63,834 nt of DNA, from NCBI GenBank assembly GCA_017509605.1, contig JAFWPH010000057.1, forward strand, positions 1 through 63,834. Reading direction: 5' to 3'. Made by a program: the position numbers and the translations under genes. Below are positions 53,568 to 63,701 of the stretch, piece after piece (position 1 is the stretch's first letter; each line of letters begins with the position of its first letter). This DNA comes from Bacteroidaceae bacterium. Its GTDB lineage: Bacteria > Bacteroidota > Bacteroidia > Bacteroidales > Bacteroidaceae. The notes beneath the pieces are model-generated. The model was given only the letters and a program-made list of their open reading frames with translations, did not search any database and had not been told where the DNA came from.

Positions 53568-56447
53568 TTATCTATACACATCTTCTTTGTGTAGTTCCAC
53601 AATTTTCCCGAATTTTGACAGAGCGTTGAAGTCGGTCTGTTTTTTGCTCCCGATAACCATCCAAACACGTCGGTTTCCTGCAATGTGTCGACGATGGAAA
53701 TCCACGATGTCGTTGGCCGATAAAGAGGGAAGCCATTTCACTGTTGATGTGTTCTGGTCGAGGGCGTAGCCGTTGAGCCGTTCGTTGGCGATATAGACAG
53801 GGATGCCTCGGAAGTTGGGATAACTGTTCTGGATGTCGTTCAGAACGTTTTGACGAATGGCGCATAGGTTCTCCTCCTTCATGGGCATACTTTGCAACAG
53901 GGAATCTACCACCGTCATGACCTCAATCGTCTTATCCGCTTGTGTACCTGTGGCAGTGATGTAAGCCAAAGGTTCATTGGGATGTGTCGGAAGGTTGGTT
54001 GTGATGCTGGTTCCAGAGGTAGAGTAGGCGAGGGAGCGGAATTCACGCACATTCTGGAACAAGACTGACGACATGCCACCACCGAAATAATTCTCCCAAA
54101 GAAGTAGGGTGGCACGTTCCTGCTCAGTTGGCATCGGATCCAACCATTCATAGCTGATGACATCGTTCTGGCGCGAACCTGGTACATCATAGAAGAATAT
54201 AGTGGGTTCCTGGTATGATTGCAAGCAACGGTATGTGTCGGCCATCATCTTCTGGCAACGGTCAAGTGGTAAAATGCTTTTCGACAGCTGGGCAACTGTC
54301 TGTTGGGATTGTCGTCCACAGTAGATAATCTCGCAATCATAGGTCTGCAATTCATGGAATAAATCCATCAATTCGTCATCGGAAAGAGATTTGACCTCAG
54401 CACGGGATAGATGTCGCAAGTAAGTGGATTGAGTCCCGAAGGCAATACGCTGGATGATGGCAGGCATCACGTCCTCTTTCTGCTTTCCGAAGCCCTTACG
54501 GCTCACTTTGTCGTCTGAGCGCAAGTCATCCAGGGCTTTTTTATCTCCTTTGGCCTTATCGAGGAAGTGCGCGAGCAGGACAAGCGCTGTCTCAAGCTGA
54601 CTGTCGGGACCTGTCAGACTGAATACGAACGTTTTGTTGCCTGCATTGATGTTCATGGTTACCCCAAGTCGCTGCCATACTTGTTCCATTTGTTGTTTGC
54701 TGAGGGAGTCAGTACCGATGGCGCTTAGGTAACTGTCCAAGACTTCCAGTTTGGGCGTATGGAGTATTCCGTCTTTGAATCGAAGGGCTAATGTGAAGAA
54801 ATCGTTGACAGGATTCTCCTTATAATATAATGTGGAATGGTTGTTGAGCGGTATGATGCTGGCGTCGCGTTCAAAATCGACCAGACGTATATCGGCATTT
54901 CCAATGGGGATTTGCTCCAGTTCCAGGGCAAGTTGCGATTTGGCGTCTGTGTTCTTGGGGCTGATAGGTGCATACCCTGGCTGGCTGAGCGTTTCTTTCT
55001 TCGCTGTGCCGTATTTTTTCTTGAAGGTGATGTGATTGGCGTTGTAGTATTTGCGCGCCGCTTGCATCACATCTTCCTTGCTCAGTCGCTTGATGCCTTC
55101 AATCTTGTCCATCATGTCTTGCCAGCGGTATCCTTTGGAGAACACGTCTATCATGACTTCTGAACGGGAGTCGATGTCCTCAAGGTTCCGTTGCGCCTCC
55201 ATCATCATCTCGTGTTTCTGCGCTTCCAATTGAGTGGTGCTGAAGTCACCGTTGATGATATGCTGTACCTGTTCCATACAGAGTGCTTCCGCTTTTTTCA
55301 TCTTGCCCATCAACTTGGGCACGATAAGTATGGCTGTGCCACCGGCGTCAGCAAGTGTCATGCTGGTGGCTTCCGCTGCCATGAGGTGATGTTCGTTCAC
55401 CAAAGAATCAAGCAGACCGGCCTTCTCGTTGGATAAGAGCCTGTTCGCCAAATTGAGGGCATTGGCATCGGGCTCAAAGTCTGTGGGTGCCTTGAACACC
55501 AAAGCTTCAATACCGATGAGCGGAATGGGAAAGGTCACTTTGCATACTTCGTTTCTGGTGATGTCGGGCATAGGGCTGTAGGCGCGTTGGGGAACTACAC
55601 CTCTTGGTATGCGTCCGAAAGTCTCTTCAAGTAGGGTGGTCAGGGATGCGTCGGGAATGATGTCACCACAGAGTATCAAACCCATGTTCGATGCTACATA
55701 GTATTTCTTGTAAAATGCCTCCATCATCGATAGCTGGGGATTCTTGAGACTTTCCGTTGAACCGAGGATGGGGTAGGCGTATGGTTGTGTCTTGAAAATG
55801 GTGCCGAATATTTTTTCTATGGCATCTCCTGCGAGGTCAGAAGTACGGTTTTTCTCTTCATAGACATTCTCCAACTCTACTTGGAAACCACGGAACACAG
55901 GGTGGAGAAGACGTTCGGAATTCAGCACACACCATTGGGCGATGTACTGGGGTAGAAACGAATTATGATAATAGGTCGCGTCGTAACTTGTCGCCGCATT
56001 AAGTCCACTGCCACCATAGAGGGTGATAAGACGGTTGAACTCATTGGGAATCATGTAGTCGGAGGCCTTGAGGCTCAACTGGTTGATGTGCTTCTGAATG
56101 GCTGTTCTTTCTGTGGGGGATTGGGCTTGGCTGAGCAGGTCGTATTGTGCTGAGATAGAGTCGAGCCAGGGTTTCTCGGCGATGTAGTCCGTCGTGCCCA
56201 TGCGGTCGGTGCCCTTGAACATGATATGCTCGAAATAGTGGGCGATACCTGTGTCGGGGCAGTCCTTGGAACCAGCCTTCACCACCACGGCACCAAAAAC
56301 CTTGGGTTGTGAGTGGTCTTCATTGAGCCAAACGGTCATGCCGTTTTGAAGAGTGATTTCCTTGACTTGCAGTTCTGGAGCAACCTGTGCTTGGCCAAGA
56401 CTGAAAATGAAAAAGCATGTCAACAGATAGAAGGTTCGTCTCATCAT
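53568..56447 (-). CDS. M16 family zinc metallopeptidase (pitrilysin-like), exported
   Basis: A 959-residue protein with a signal peptide (MMRRTFYLLTCFFIFSLGQA). The first half holds the inverted zinc motif HxxEH (His70-Tyr-Phe-Glu73-His74, in 'TGIAHYFEHIMFKGTD') with the downstream glutamate region 'LENVYEEKNRTSDLAG'. The second half is a catalytically silent M16 domain with the R/Y substrate-binding motif region 'FQNVREFRSLAYSTSG'. Two homologous halves forming a clamshell are typical. It would degrade peptides in the periplasm. It lies downstream of a terminator and stands alone. Confidence 0.95.
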   Translation of the reverse strand: MMRRTFYLLTCFFIFSLGQAQVAPELQVKEITLQNGMTVWLNEDHSQPKVFGAVVVKAGSKDCPDTGIAHYFEHIMFKGTDRMGTTDYIAEKPWLDSISAQYDLLSQAQSPTERTAIQKHINQLSLKASDYMIPNEFNRLITLYGGSGLNAATSYDATYYHNSFLPQYIAQWCVLNSERLLHPVFRGFQVELENVYEEKNRTSDLAGDAIEKIFGTIFKTQPYAYPILGSTESLKNPQLSMMEAFYKKYYVASNMGLILCGDIIPDASLTTLLEETFGRIPRGVVPQRAYSPMPDITRNEVCKVTFPIPLIGIEALVFKAPTDFEPDANALNLANRLLSNEKAGLLDSLVNEHHLMAAEATSMTLADAGGTAILIVPKLMGKMKKAEALCMEQVQHIINGDFSTTQLEAQKHEMMMEAQRNLEDIDSRSEVMIDVFSKGYRWQDMMDKIEGIKRLSKEDVMQAARKYYNANHITFKKKYGTAKKETLSQPGYAPISPKNTDAKSQLALELEQIPIGNADIRLVDFERDASIIPLNNHSTLYYKENPVNDFFTLALRFKDGILHTPKLEVLDSYLSAIGTDSLSKQQMEQVWQRLGVTMNINAGNKTFVFSLTGPDSQLETALVLLAHFLDKAKGDKKALDDLRSDDKVSRKGFGKQKEDVMPAIIQRIAFGTQSTYLRHLSRAEVKSLSDDELMDLFHELQTYDCEIIYCGRQSQQTVAQLSKSILPLDRCQKMMADTYRCLQSYQEPTIFFYDVPGSRQNDVISYEWLDPMPTEQERATLLLWENYFGGGMSSVLFQNVREFRSLAYSTSGTSITTNLPTHPNEPLAYITATGTQADKTIEVMTVVDSLLQSMPMKEENLCAIRQNVLNDIQNSYPNFRGIPVYIANERLNGYALDQNTSTVKWLPSLSANDIVDFHRRHIAGNRRVWMVIGSKKQTDFNALSKFGKIVELHKEDVYR

Positions 56448-56503
56448 CGGGAGGTGTTGATTCTGTGTCCTTTGAAAGGGCTGTTTTTAAGGAGAATATG
56501 AAA

Positions 56504-56544
56504 AAGAGGTGGGGACTTGATGTTGGCAAGTACACCCACCTCTT
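56504..56544 (-). terminator. Terminator of the 1080-residue secreted protein gene
   Basis: AAGAGGTGGG (56504-56513) pairs with CCCACCTCTT (56535-56544), extended inward by ACTTG/CAAGT. Read on the minus strand the stem is followed by TTTTCAT, as in an intrinsic terminator. Confidence 0.85.
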
Positions 56545-56602
56545 GTCTAATTGACTAACGCGAAATAGAAATCAGTATTGTTTCGTGTTTCGCTTTTTAA
56601 GG

Positions 56603-59600
56603 TTATTTCACGAGAACCTTCATCGTACGTACGGTACCGTCAGCCATGTGCTGGCGCATGATGTTGATGCCCTTTGCAGGAGTGGCGATACGAACGCCGT
56701 TCACATTGTAGTAAACCTGCTCTGCTACTTGCTGGCCTTGGAATGCCTGTGGAGCGTCGATGGCAGAAGGCATCTCGGTGCCGAGGTAGTAGAGGTGGAA
56801 GTTGTCGAAGATGGTCCAGTCGTTGGCGATGGTGGTAAACTTGTAGATACCCACGGTCAGGGCATTGCCTTCTCCAAGTTGGATGTCAACGACGTTGCCA
56901 TCGGCGTTCTGACCAGCGTTGAAGAGGTAGTTGGCAGCCTCCATCGTGTTGGCGAAGTAGATGACATGCTCTGCATCCACGGTTTCGTCTGACGCGTTAG
57001 GACTCCAGTAGCCGTTAAACTCCTCACCGACTGTGGTGAACGCTGCCCACGACATGATGGGTGTGGTGTTGTCGAACTCTCCGTTGTTGGCGTAGAGCAT
57101 GGCGTTGAGCACATTGGAACCCGCATAACGGCGTGCTGGTGCCTCACCGTTCTCTTCTTCTGGCTCAGTGTTGGCTTTGTTGTAGGCCTCCTCGCAAGTA
57201 CCGTCACGGTAGAATCCCTGGACTGCCACACGATAGTAGCCTGCAGGCAGGCCAGTGATGGTTTGGTTGATGTTGAAGTTCTGGTTGAAGAACTCACACT
57301 CCTGATAAGCTACGCCCTGCGTACCTGTGGCGATATTCCATCCTTCGGCATTGTCGGTAGCGAAAGAGGGGTTGTTCAGCGCGAATGTGATATCCACAGG
57401 AGAGGCTTCTGTGGCGTCCTTGCTGGCAATCGTCGATTTCATGAGACTGAGCAGTGCGTCCTTGTATCCGGCAATTGTGGGTTCGTCGGCAGTGCTGATG
57501 CCGACAATCTGCTCTGTAAAGAGGGCAGTTACAGTGGCATCGTTCCATTCCTCAGCCGAAGCAAGGACAGCGCCGTAGGCTCGGATGGCGCTGGCCAGTG
57601 CGTTGAGGGCTGGTAGGTCATCCACTGTGGCTGACTCGGCGGAGAGTGCTGTGGCGATGTTCTCACTGCCCGCGTTATATACTGCCTTCAGATTGTTTGT
57701 GGCAGCCTTGGAGGCAAGTGCGTCAAGGTCATCAACGGCGGTGAAGGCCTGTTCCTTGGCGAGGGTGGCATTGATGTCGGATATCAAGTCCGTGAGTTGG
57801 GCGATAGCGTTATACGTGTTGTCGCCGGATGCGATCTCTGCCACGCGTTTCTCTGCGTTGGTCTTGTCACCCGTCAGCATCAGTTGGGCAATCACTTCCT
57901 CAACCTCTGCCTCCTTGGCCTTGAGGTCGGCGGTCAGGTCAACCTCAGTGCCGTAGTAGGTCAGCACGAAGTTGGTCACACAGAAGAAACCTGCGTAAGC
58001 TACGCCTGTGGCAGTCGATTCTGTTCCGATGGTCAGCGTACCATCCTCACCTACATAAACCTTGTCGGTGGAAAGGGTCGTCCAGTTCTCAGCGCCCCAG
58101 CCATCGTAGTTCAGTGGTGCGGACACTTTCTTCACACCATTGCTCAAAGCGTAGGTGTGCTGGTCGCCTATGACGTTGGACACGAGGTCTGCACTAACGC
58201 TATAATAGCCTGCAGGGAGATTGCTGAGGTCTTGATGGATGTCGAGTGTACCTGCGATGGACTTGGCATGCCAGTCGTTCCAGCAGATACGTCCTTCCGT
58301 CCAGTTCACGCGAGCATCGTCCACATTGAAGGTGTTACCGTTCACCCAGCCTGTGGAATTGTAGTCCGAAGGTGTGGTGTTGTTTGCGTAGGAATGGCTT
58401 TCTGCGTATGGGAAAGCATACACGCCGTCGCTGCCGGTAGGCTCAGCGTCAGGATTGCAGAACCAGGGATGAAGCACTATGGCGGTGATGTTGATGCCTG
58501 TGCCGTCGGAGGGTAACTCTTGAGAGGTGACATAGGCCACCTTGGCTTTGTTGATGATGGTGTTGGCGTTGTTCACTTCCTCCAATGTGGTCGGGTCGGC
58601 CATAAGTGTCTCTGCGTCGTTCAGGGCGGTCAGATAGGTGTCAAGACCTGGATAACTGGTGTTGGCAGCGTATTCCTTCTCCGTTTCTATCGTTGCTCTT
58701 GTGGCGTCAATACCTTTCACAATATTGGAAGCGAGTTCCACTAAGGCGATGATTTGTTTGGCGCCTTCCTGGTAGCCTTCAATCGTCGGAGAGTCGTAGA
58801 GGGCATCGTCAATATTCATCACCTGGTCACCGATCGTTTCTGCCAGGGTACCATAGTTACCCAACTCCACTGAGAAGTCTTCATATTCCGACATGGCTGC
58901 CAGGTATTCTGATTGTGCCACGGCCAGACGGGTGTCATCATCCACTTGTCCGCTCTTGATCTTCATCACCAGTTCCTGCTGGGCTGCTGTCAATTCACCT
59001 GCATAGACCGTGAAATCGTCGTAAGCGAAAGCGGGGTCGGGGTCGTTCCAGTGCCATTGTGCCACGCCGCCAAGCACAAGGTAGTCGTACTTGTACTGCT
59101 TCAACTGGCCGAAGAAATCCTCAGTGCCGTAAAAACCATCCTTGTTTACCCATTTGTTTTTCAGTTCGGCATCCACATAGAGACTTGTGGTGCCTTCCTG
59201 AGCGTTGAACGACAAGCCCACATAGTGCCAGTTGTCGTCGAAGGGAGTTGATACACTGATGATGGTGTCCTCACCGGCCTCAGTTTGTGCTTCTTGGTCC
59301 TCCATGTGCTGGTCAAGCCAACTGACGTCCTCCAAATTCACGCCGTTCACGTTCTCGTCACCTCCGAAGTCATCCCAGGCGCCTGCCGTGTTGATCTGCA
59401 TCCACAGACGCTTGTTCACAGAGAACATGGGCCAAGTCACGTCGCCGTATGAACCATTGTTGTAGAGTGTGAAGAGTACACTGAAGTAGGTGTTGATGGT
59501 GGGATACTGGGTGTTGGCCACGGTGGGGTTTACCCAGAAACCTAATGACACACAACCGTCTTTCGTCTTGCTGGCGGCATCGCCAAGTGCGGTTTGGGTC

Positions 59601-59845
59601 ACAATGAGGTGGTTTTTGCCCGGAGTGGCAGAGGCCTCGTTCGGGGCGTTCTGGTAGTAAGTGCCGAAGTTGGGGTCAGAAGAGACACGTAGCTCGCCGT
59701 CACCCACCTGCTTGGCGTTTACATCCTCCACGCTTGTCGCACCTTCGAAGTCAAGGGTATAGACTGCGCGTGGGAGACTGACTTGGGCATTGACCGAAGT
59801 GGCCAATGCCAGCATTCCTGCAAATAGTAAGTAGTGCTTGTTCAT
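56603..59845 (-). CDS. Very large secreted protein with LamG-like domain and sorting-like tail
   Basis: 1080 residues. Signal peptide 1-20 (MNKHYLLFAGMLALATSVNA); a LamG/concanavalin-like domain (~25-290; 'GFWVNPTVANTQYPTIN', 'DDNWHYVGLSFNAQEG'); FIVAR-like helical linkers with repeated 'A.YLAAMSEYEDFSVEL' and 'ALNDAETLMADPTTLEEVNN' text; beta-sandwich domains with 'DLSNLPAGYYSVSADL' and 'GLPAGYYRVAVQGFYRDG'; and a C-terminal tail 'YYNVNGVRIATPAKGINIMRQ' that resembles Bacteroidetes sorting or cell-surface tails. Probably binds polysaccharide at the surface; no catalytic motif is visible. It is divergent from a related gene at 60290. Confidence 0.75.
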   Translation of the reverse strand: MNKHYLLFAGMLALATSVNAQVSLPRAVYTLDFEGATSVEDVNAKQVGDGELRVSSDPNFGTYYQNAPNEASATPGKNHLIVTQTALGDAASKTKDGCVSLGFWVNPTVANTQYPTINTYFSVLFTLYNNGSYGDVTWPMFSVNKRLWMQINTAGAWDDFGGDENVNGVNLEDVSWLDQHMEDQEAQTEAGEDTIISVSTPFDDNWHYVGLSFNAQEGTTSLYVDAELKNKWVNKDGFYGTEDFFGQLKQYKYDYLVLGGVAQWHWNDPDPAFAYDDFTVYAGELTAAQQELVMKIKSGQVDDDTRLAVAQSEYLAAMSEYEDFSVELGNYGTLAETIGDQVMNIDDALYDSPTIEGYQEGAKQIIALVELASNIVKGIDATRATIETEKEYAANTSYPGLDTYLTALNDAETLMADPTTLEEVNNANTIINKAKVAYVTSQELPSDGTGINITAIVLHPWFCNPDAEPTGSDGVYAFPYAESHSYANNTTPSDYNSTGWVNGNTFNVDDARVNWTEGRICWNDWHAKSIAGTLDIHQDLSNLPAGYYSVSADLVSNVIGDQHTYALSNGVKKVSAPLNYDGWGAENWTTLSTDKVYVGEDGTLTIGTESTATGVAYAGFFCVTNFVLTYYGTEVDLTADLKAKEAEVEEVIAQLMLTGDKTNAEKRVAEIASGDNTYNAIAQLTDLISDINATLAKEQAFTAVDDLDALASKAATNNLKAVYNAGSENIATALSAESATVDDLPALNALASAIRAYGAVLASAEEWNDATVTALFTEQIVGISTADEPTIAGYKDALLSLMKSTIASKDATEASPVDITFALNNPSFATDNAEGWNIATGTQGVAYQECEFFNQNFNINQTITGLPAGYYRVAVQGFYRDGTCEEAYNKANTEPEEENGEAPARRYAGSNVLNAMLYANNGEFDNTTPIMSWAAFTTVGEEFNGYWSPNASDETVDAEHVIYFANTMEAANYLFNAGQNADGNVVDIQLGEGNALTVGIYKFTTIANDWTIFDNFHLYYLGTEMPSAIDAPQAFQGQQVAEQVYYNVNGVRIATPAKGINIMRQHMADGTVRTMKVLVK

Positions 59846-59911
59846 AAATAGTTGTTATTGTTAAGTGAATACATTGTTTTAGGTAGTCATACATAGGGGT
59901 CAAGTGATGTG

Positions 59912-59919
59912 CAAAATTA
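59912..59919 (-). promoter_or_regulatory. -7 box upstream of the 1080-residue protein gene
   Basis: TAATTTTG on the minus strand with C following, 66 bp before the ATG at 59845. The -33 element is not clear. Confidence 0.4.
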
Positions 59920-59988
59920 CCACTTTTATTTTATATTAAGGTAGATGGGAATGAAAAAACCGTTCAATTGTATTGTTCTTATTCCCTA

Positions 59989-60020
59989 TTTGAGGCTTAT
60001 TTTCATTTTTGATAACTTTG
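59989..60020 (+). promoter_or_regulatory. Promoter with a long leader before the 1115-residue protein gene
   Basis: TTTG at 59989-59992, 20 bp, then TAACTTTG at 60013-60020, a full consensus match on the plus strand. It lies 270 bp upstream of the ATG at 60290. A second partial box, TAATTTTG, is at 60129-60136. The remaining AT-rich divergent region (59846-60289) shows no gene. Confidence 0.6.
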
Positions 60021-60289
60021 TTTGATGAAATCAACCACGTTGCTATAAATTGACTAATATTTTCGTTTATGTTACTTTTTCGCAAATAATTGAACAAAAA
60101 ACTAAAATGCTTTTATTAGATAATATAATAATTTTGCAACCGAAAGTGCCTGAATGGCACGATAGATTCATGGATGATCATCGTTACTAAAAGTAATTCG
60201 AGGTTGAAAATCGTACCGAAAAGGTCGAATAATAATGAAATGTTGAGTATTTTTTATCAATCAATACTAATCTTTAACTGTTTAAGCTT

Positions 60290-63200
60290 ATGAGAAAATT
60301 ATTAACTTTTGCTTTCATGCTGGGAATGGGGCTCTGTGCAAACGCACAGGACGCTTCTGGTTGGAAGGAAGGTGACGATGTCACTAACCTCCTCAATTGG
60401 AAGGCCACTTACAGCGGAGACGAGGACATTACAAGCCCTGCTTGGCAAGGCTTTGACTATCCCTCAACCGACTCTCGTTGGGAGTTCAATGGTGTTGGCG
60501 GAAATTCCTGTGCTGGTGCATGGGGTGTTTACAACATTCCGCAGTGGGACGTGTACCAGGAGTTCACTGTTCCTGCAGGTTTCTACACTGTTAAAGTTCA
60601 GGCTTGCTACCGTGAAGGTGACGCTGGTGTGTCATTCCAGAACTGGTGCAACGGTACACCTACTCAGAATGCTTACCTGTATGTAAATGTAGGTGACAAG
60701 CACTATGAGACCAAAATTATGTCGCTCTGGGGCTCTAAGCAGCAAGAGCAACTGTTCGAGGCCAGTGACTGGCAGAATGACCAGCACCGCCAGAACGCCA
60801 AGGATGGCGAATGGTATTGGGCTCCTTCTTGCCACAATGGTTTTGTCGCTTACGCAGAGAACGGCAACTACGCTCAGAACGAGGTGTTCTTCGTGGTGGC
60901 TGAGGAAATGACCATCCGCGTGGGTATCAACAAGCCTACAGAACAGGCTCAGGACCAAGTATGGTGGGATAACTGGAAGATGATTTATGAAGGTGAGTAC
61001 GACCAGGAAAGAGCTGATGCTATCGTGGCTTACTTCAACTTCAACAACCTCAAGAACGATGCCGAGAAGATTAAGGACGGCATCATGGACAACTTCACTT
61101 CTCTTGGTAGCCTCATGCAGGACGACCTGATGGAGATTGAGCCAGATCCAGATAACCTTGACGAAATCAATGCCGCTATCCAGCAGGTGAACGACCTCGT
61201 TGCCAAGTATCAAGTGGCTAACGTGAAGGTGGGTTCTATGGCTTATGTGCTCACTACTTGTGAGGGACTGGCTGAAGCAACCGACTTCCCTGCAAAGGCT
61301 GAACTCCAGGCTGCCATTGCACAGGCTCAGAACGCTCTGCTCGCTGGTTCCGACAACGATCATCCTGTATTCGAGTCAGTTGACGATTATCTCAAGGCTG
61401 CAAGCGACCTCGCTAACGCACGCGTGAACTATGTAATGTCAAAAGGTAAGGACGCTGATGGTTCTATCGACATGACCCTCGCTATTTCTTGTCCTTGGTT
61501 CGTGAACCAGGAATACACTCCTACTTTCCGCGATGGTGAGTACAAGTATCCAGAGGACGTTGAGGAAGAGTGGAATTCTAGCCACAAGCAGGATGAGTGG
61601 AACACTGAAGTTGCTACCAACCAATGGTATGACGACCCAGCAGACCTTCCCGATGAGGAGAAGCACTATCTCCGTCCCATCTCAGACAAGGTGCGCTACA
61701 CCACAAGCAAGGATGCCGAGAACCGCTGGATCTTCATCAACAACTTCAATGGTTGGATTGGCGGTATGAAACCTGAAATCCAGTGGCTGAAGGGTTACAC
61801 TGGTATCCACACTGGTTGGAGTGCAGGTCCAAATACTGGCGACTTGCTCGTACAGCAGGTGGTGACCAACCTCCCCGATGGTTACTACACACTTCAAGGT
61901 CGTGCATTCCTTTGCGCAAACGAGGGCAGCTGGGAAGACACTGATCAGTATGTATTCATGAACTATGGCGATAAGACGGCAAGGTCTGAGCGTAACCCAC
62001 GCTCTATCGGATATTGGGATGGCTGGGGCCGCGACATGTGGAGCGTGCTTGATATCCCATTCACTTTCGTTCAGGGTGGTACAGTTACTATTGGTTACAG
62101 AAGCAACAGCTGGATGGCTGTGACTGGTGTTGTGCTGAAGTACTACGGCGAGGAAATTGACTTCACTGGTGTTCTGAGCCAGCAGATTGAAGAGCTCAAG
62201 AACGACGCTGCTTCGAAGATTTTCTGGAAGGGTGACGTGACCGCTTTCAACTCCATACTCGAGAAGATCGTTCTTCCTGTAGAAGGTCTCGACGCTTACT
62301 CTGCCGCTACAGAGATTATCTCTGAGGCTAAGGCTTACCTCAAAGCTGCAGCCGATGGTGAGAGTGGATACAAAGCCGCTGACAACTATCTTGCTCTCCA
62401 GACCAACTATGAAGAGGGTTCTGAGCAGTATGCTATCCTTGAGCCCGCTGTTGCTTATGCATTCGCAGTAGGTGAGGGTGAGGAAGACACCTATCAGATC
62501 ATTCCTGAGGTGAACAAGGTTTACAGCGCTTACGAGTCATATCTCCGCACTTATGACAAGGCCGTTAGCAAGAACACAGAGAAACTGAACGCCCTTCTCG
62601 CTGAGCAGGCTACTGCCCTGAAGGCCGCTTACGCTTCTGCTTACACTCTTGGTGAGTACGAGAGAGCGCTCCTCACCCCAATCAACGAGGCTATCTTCGC
62701 TGAACGTGGTGCTGAGAACGCTTCTGAGCAGTCTCCTATCAACGTCACCGACCTCCTCGTGAACCCATCATTCGCTGATGGCCCAACTACAGGCTGGACT
62801 TGCGACGGTGCTTCTCCTTCAGTGAACACTTACGGTCGTCAGAACGCTGAGATCTGGAATGCTTCTCCATTCGACCTCTATCAGGTTGTGAAGTGCCTGC
62901 CAGAAGGTACATACGAACTCCGCGCTCGCGCACTCTATCGTGACGCAACTGATGTAGGTAGCGCTACTTCTGGTCCGTACTACAACTGGTTCTACGCCGC
63001 ACAGGAAGACATCAACGCTTGGGAGAACCACAACGCTGTTCTCTACATGAGCGATGGTCAGATCGAGCGCAACAACTACATCAAGTCGGTTTGCGACGGA
63101 AAGTGGACTGAGGCTTCATTCACCGAGTGGTGGGATATGAAGGATGCTAAAGAGGAGTACCAGGCAATGGGCTTCATGGCTGACTGGAATGACGTTGTAT

Positions 63201-63637
63201 GTATCTATGATGGTGAGCCTATCCTCGACGATGACCTGAGACTCACTGCTTACCAGGCATTCGATCCCGCTGCTCCTGCTTATCCTTACGACACCCGCGT
63301 TGAGGATGGTGAGAATGTTTACTACTATCCTTCTTCAATGGGTGGATTCAAGTTCCGTTGCGACAACGACCCAACAGCTTACTGCAACTCTGTTCAGATT
63401 CATGTGGAAGAGGGTGCTGACCTGAAACTGGGTATCCGCAAGGACGTTGCTATCAGCAACGACTGGGTAATCTTCGACGACTTCGAACTCTTCTATCTTG
63501 GCAAGGCAATACCTAACAGCATCAACGGTATTGACGCTAACGAGAACCGTGTGATCTACAACCTTGCTGGTCAGCGTCTCAACGCACCGCAGAAGGGTAT
63601 CAACATCATCAACGGTAAGAAGGTGCTGATAAAGTAA
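60290..63637 (+). CDS. Very large secreted protein with carbohydrate-binding-like domains, probably highly expressed
   Basis: 1115 residues with signal peptide MRKLLTFAFMLGMGLCANA. An N-terminal beta domain (~25-240; 'YNIPQWDVYQEFTVPAGFYTVKVQACYREG', 'EEMTIRVGINKPT') resembles carbohydrate-binding folds. A FIVAR-like helical region, a second such beta domain (~460-620), a second helical region (~630-820) and a third beta domain (~830-1085; 'LPEGTYELRARALYRD') follow. The tail is 'VIYNLAGQRLNAPQKGINII' then NGKKVLIK. No enzyme motif is visible. Codon use is strongly biased (GCT, GGT, AAC, CGC), unlike the neighbours, which suggests high expression. It shares domain order with the divergent 1080-residue protein. 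Confidence 0.75.
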   Translation: MRKLLTFAFMLGMGLCANAQDASGWKEGDDVTNLLNWKATYSGDEDITSPAWQGFDYPSTDSRWEFNGVGGNSCAGAWGVYNIPQWDVYQEFTVPAGFYTVKVQACYREGDAGVSFQNWCNGTPTQNAYLYVNVGDKHYETKIMSLWGSKQQEQLFEASDWQNDQHRQNAKDGEWYWAPSCHNGFVAYAENGNYAQNEVFFVVAEEMTIRVGINKPTEQAQDQVWWDNWKMIYEGEYDQERADAIVAYFNFNNLKNDAEKIKDGIMDNFTSLGSLMQDDLMEIEPDPDNLDEINAAIQQVNDLVAKYQVANVKVGSMAYVLTTCEGLAEATDFPAKAELQAAIAQAQNALLAGSDNDHPVFESVDDYLKAASDLANARVNYVMSKGKDADGSIDMTLAISCPWFVNQEYTPTFRDGEYKYPEDVEEEWNSSHKQDEWNTEVATNQWYDDPADLPDEEKHYLRPISDKVRYTTSKDAENRWIFINNFNGWIGGMKPEIQWLKGYTGIHTGWSAGPNTGDLLVQQVVTNLPDGYYTLQGRAFLCANEGSWEDTDQYVFMNYGDKTARSERNPRSIGYWDGWGRDMWSVLDIPFTFVQGGTVTIGYRSNSWMAVTGVVLKYYGEEIDFTGVLSQQIEELKNDAASKIFWKGDVTAFNSILEKIVLPVEGLDAYSAATEIISEAKAYLKAAADGESGYKAADNYLALQTNYEEGSEQYAILEPAVAYAFAVGEGEEDTYQIIPEVNKVYSAYESYLRTYDKAVSKNTEKLNALLAEQATALKAAYASAYTLGEYERALLTPINEAIFAERGAENASEQSPINVTDLLVNPSFADGPTTGWTCDGASPSVNTYGRQNAEIWNASPFDLYQVVKCLPEGTYELRARALYRDATDVGSATSGPYYNWFYAAQEDINAWENHNAVLYMSDGQIERNNYIKSVCDGKWTEASFTEWWDMKDAKEEYQAMGFMADWNDVVCIYDGEPILDDDLRLTAYQAFDPAAPAYPYDTRVEDGENVYYYPSSMGGFKFRCDNDPTAYCNSVQIHVEEGADLKLGIRKDVAISNDWVIFDDFELFYLGKAIPNSINGIDANENRVIYNLAGQRLNAPQKGINIINGKKVLIK

Positions 63638-63667
63638 AAACTTCTTTATAATCCTTATTTGATGAAG

Positions 63668-63700
63668 GAGGCCGGCCTTAGAGGTTGGCCTCTTTCTTCT
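63668..63700 (+). terminator. Terminator after the 1115-residue protein gene
   Basis: GAGGCCGGCC (63668-63677) pairs with GGTTGGCCTC (63683-63692), 10 bp with two G-U pairs and a 5-base loop, followed by TTTCTTCTT. It ends two bases before the 5' end of the group II intron. Confidence 0.85.
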
Positions 63701-63701
63701 T

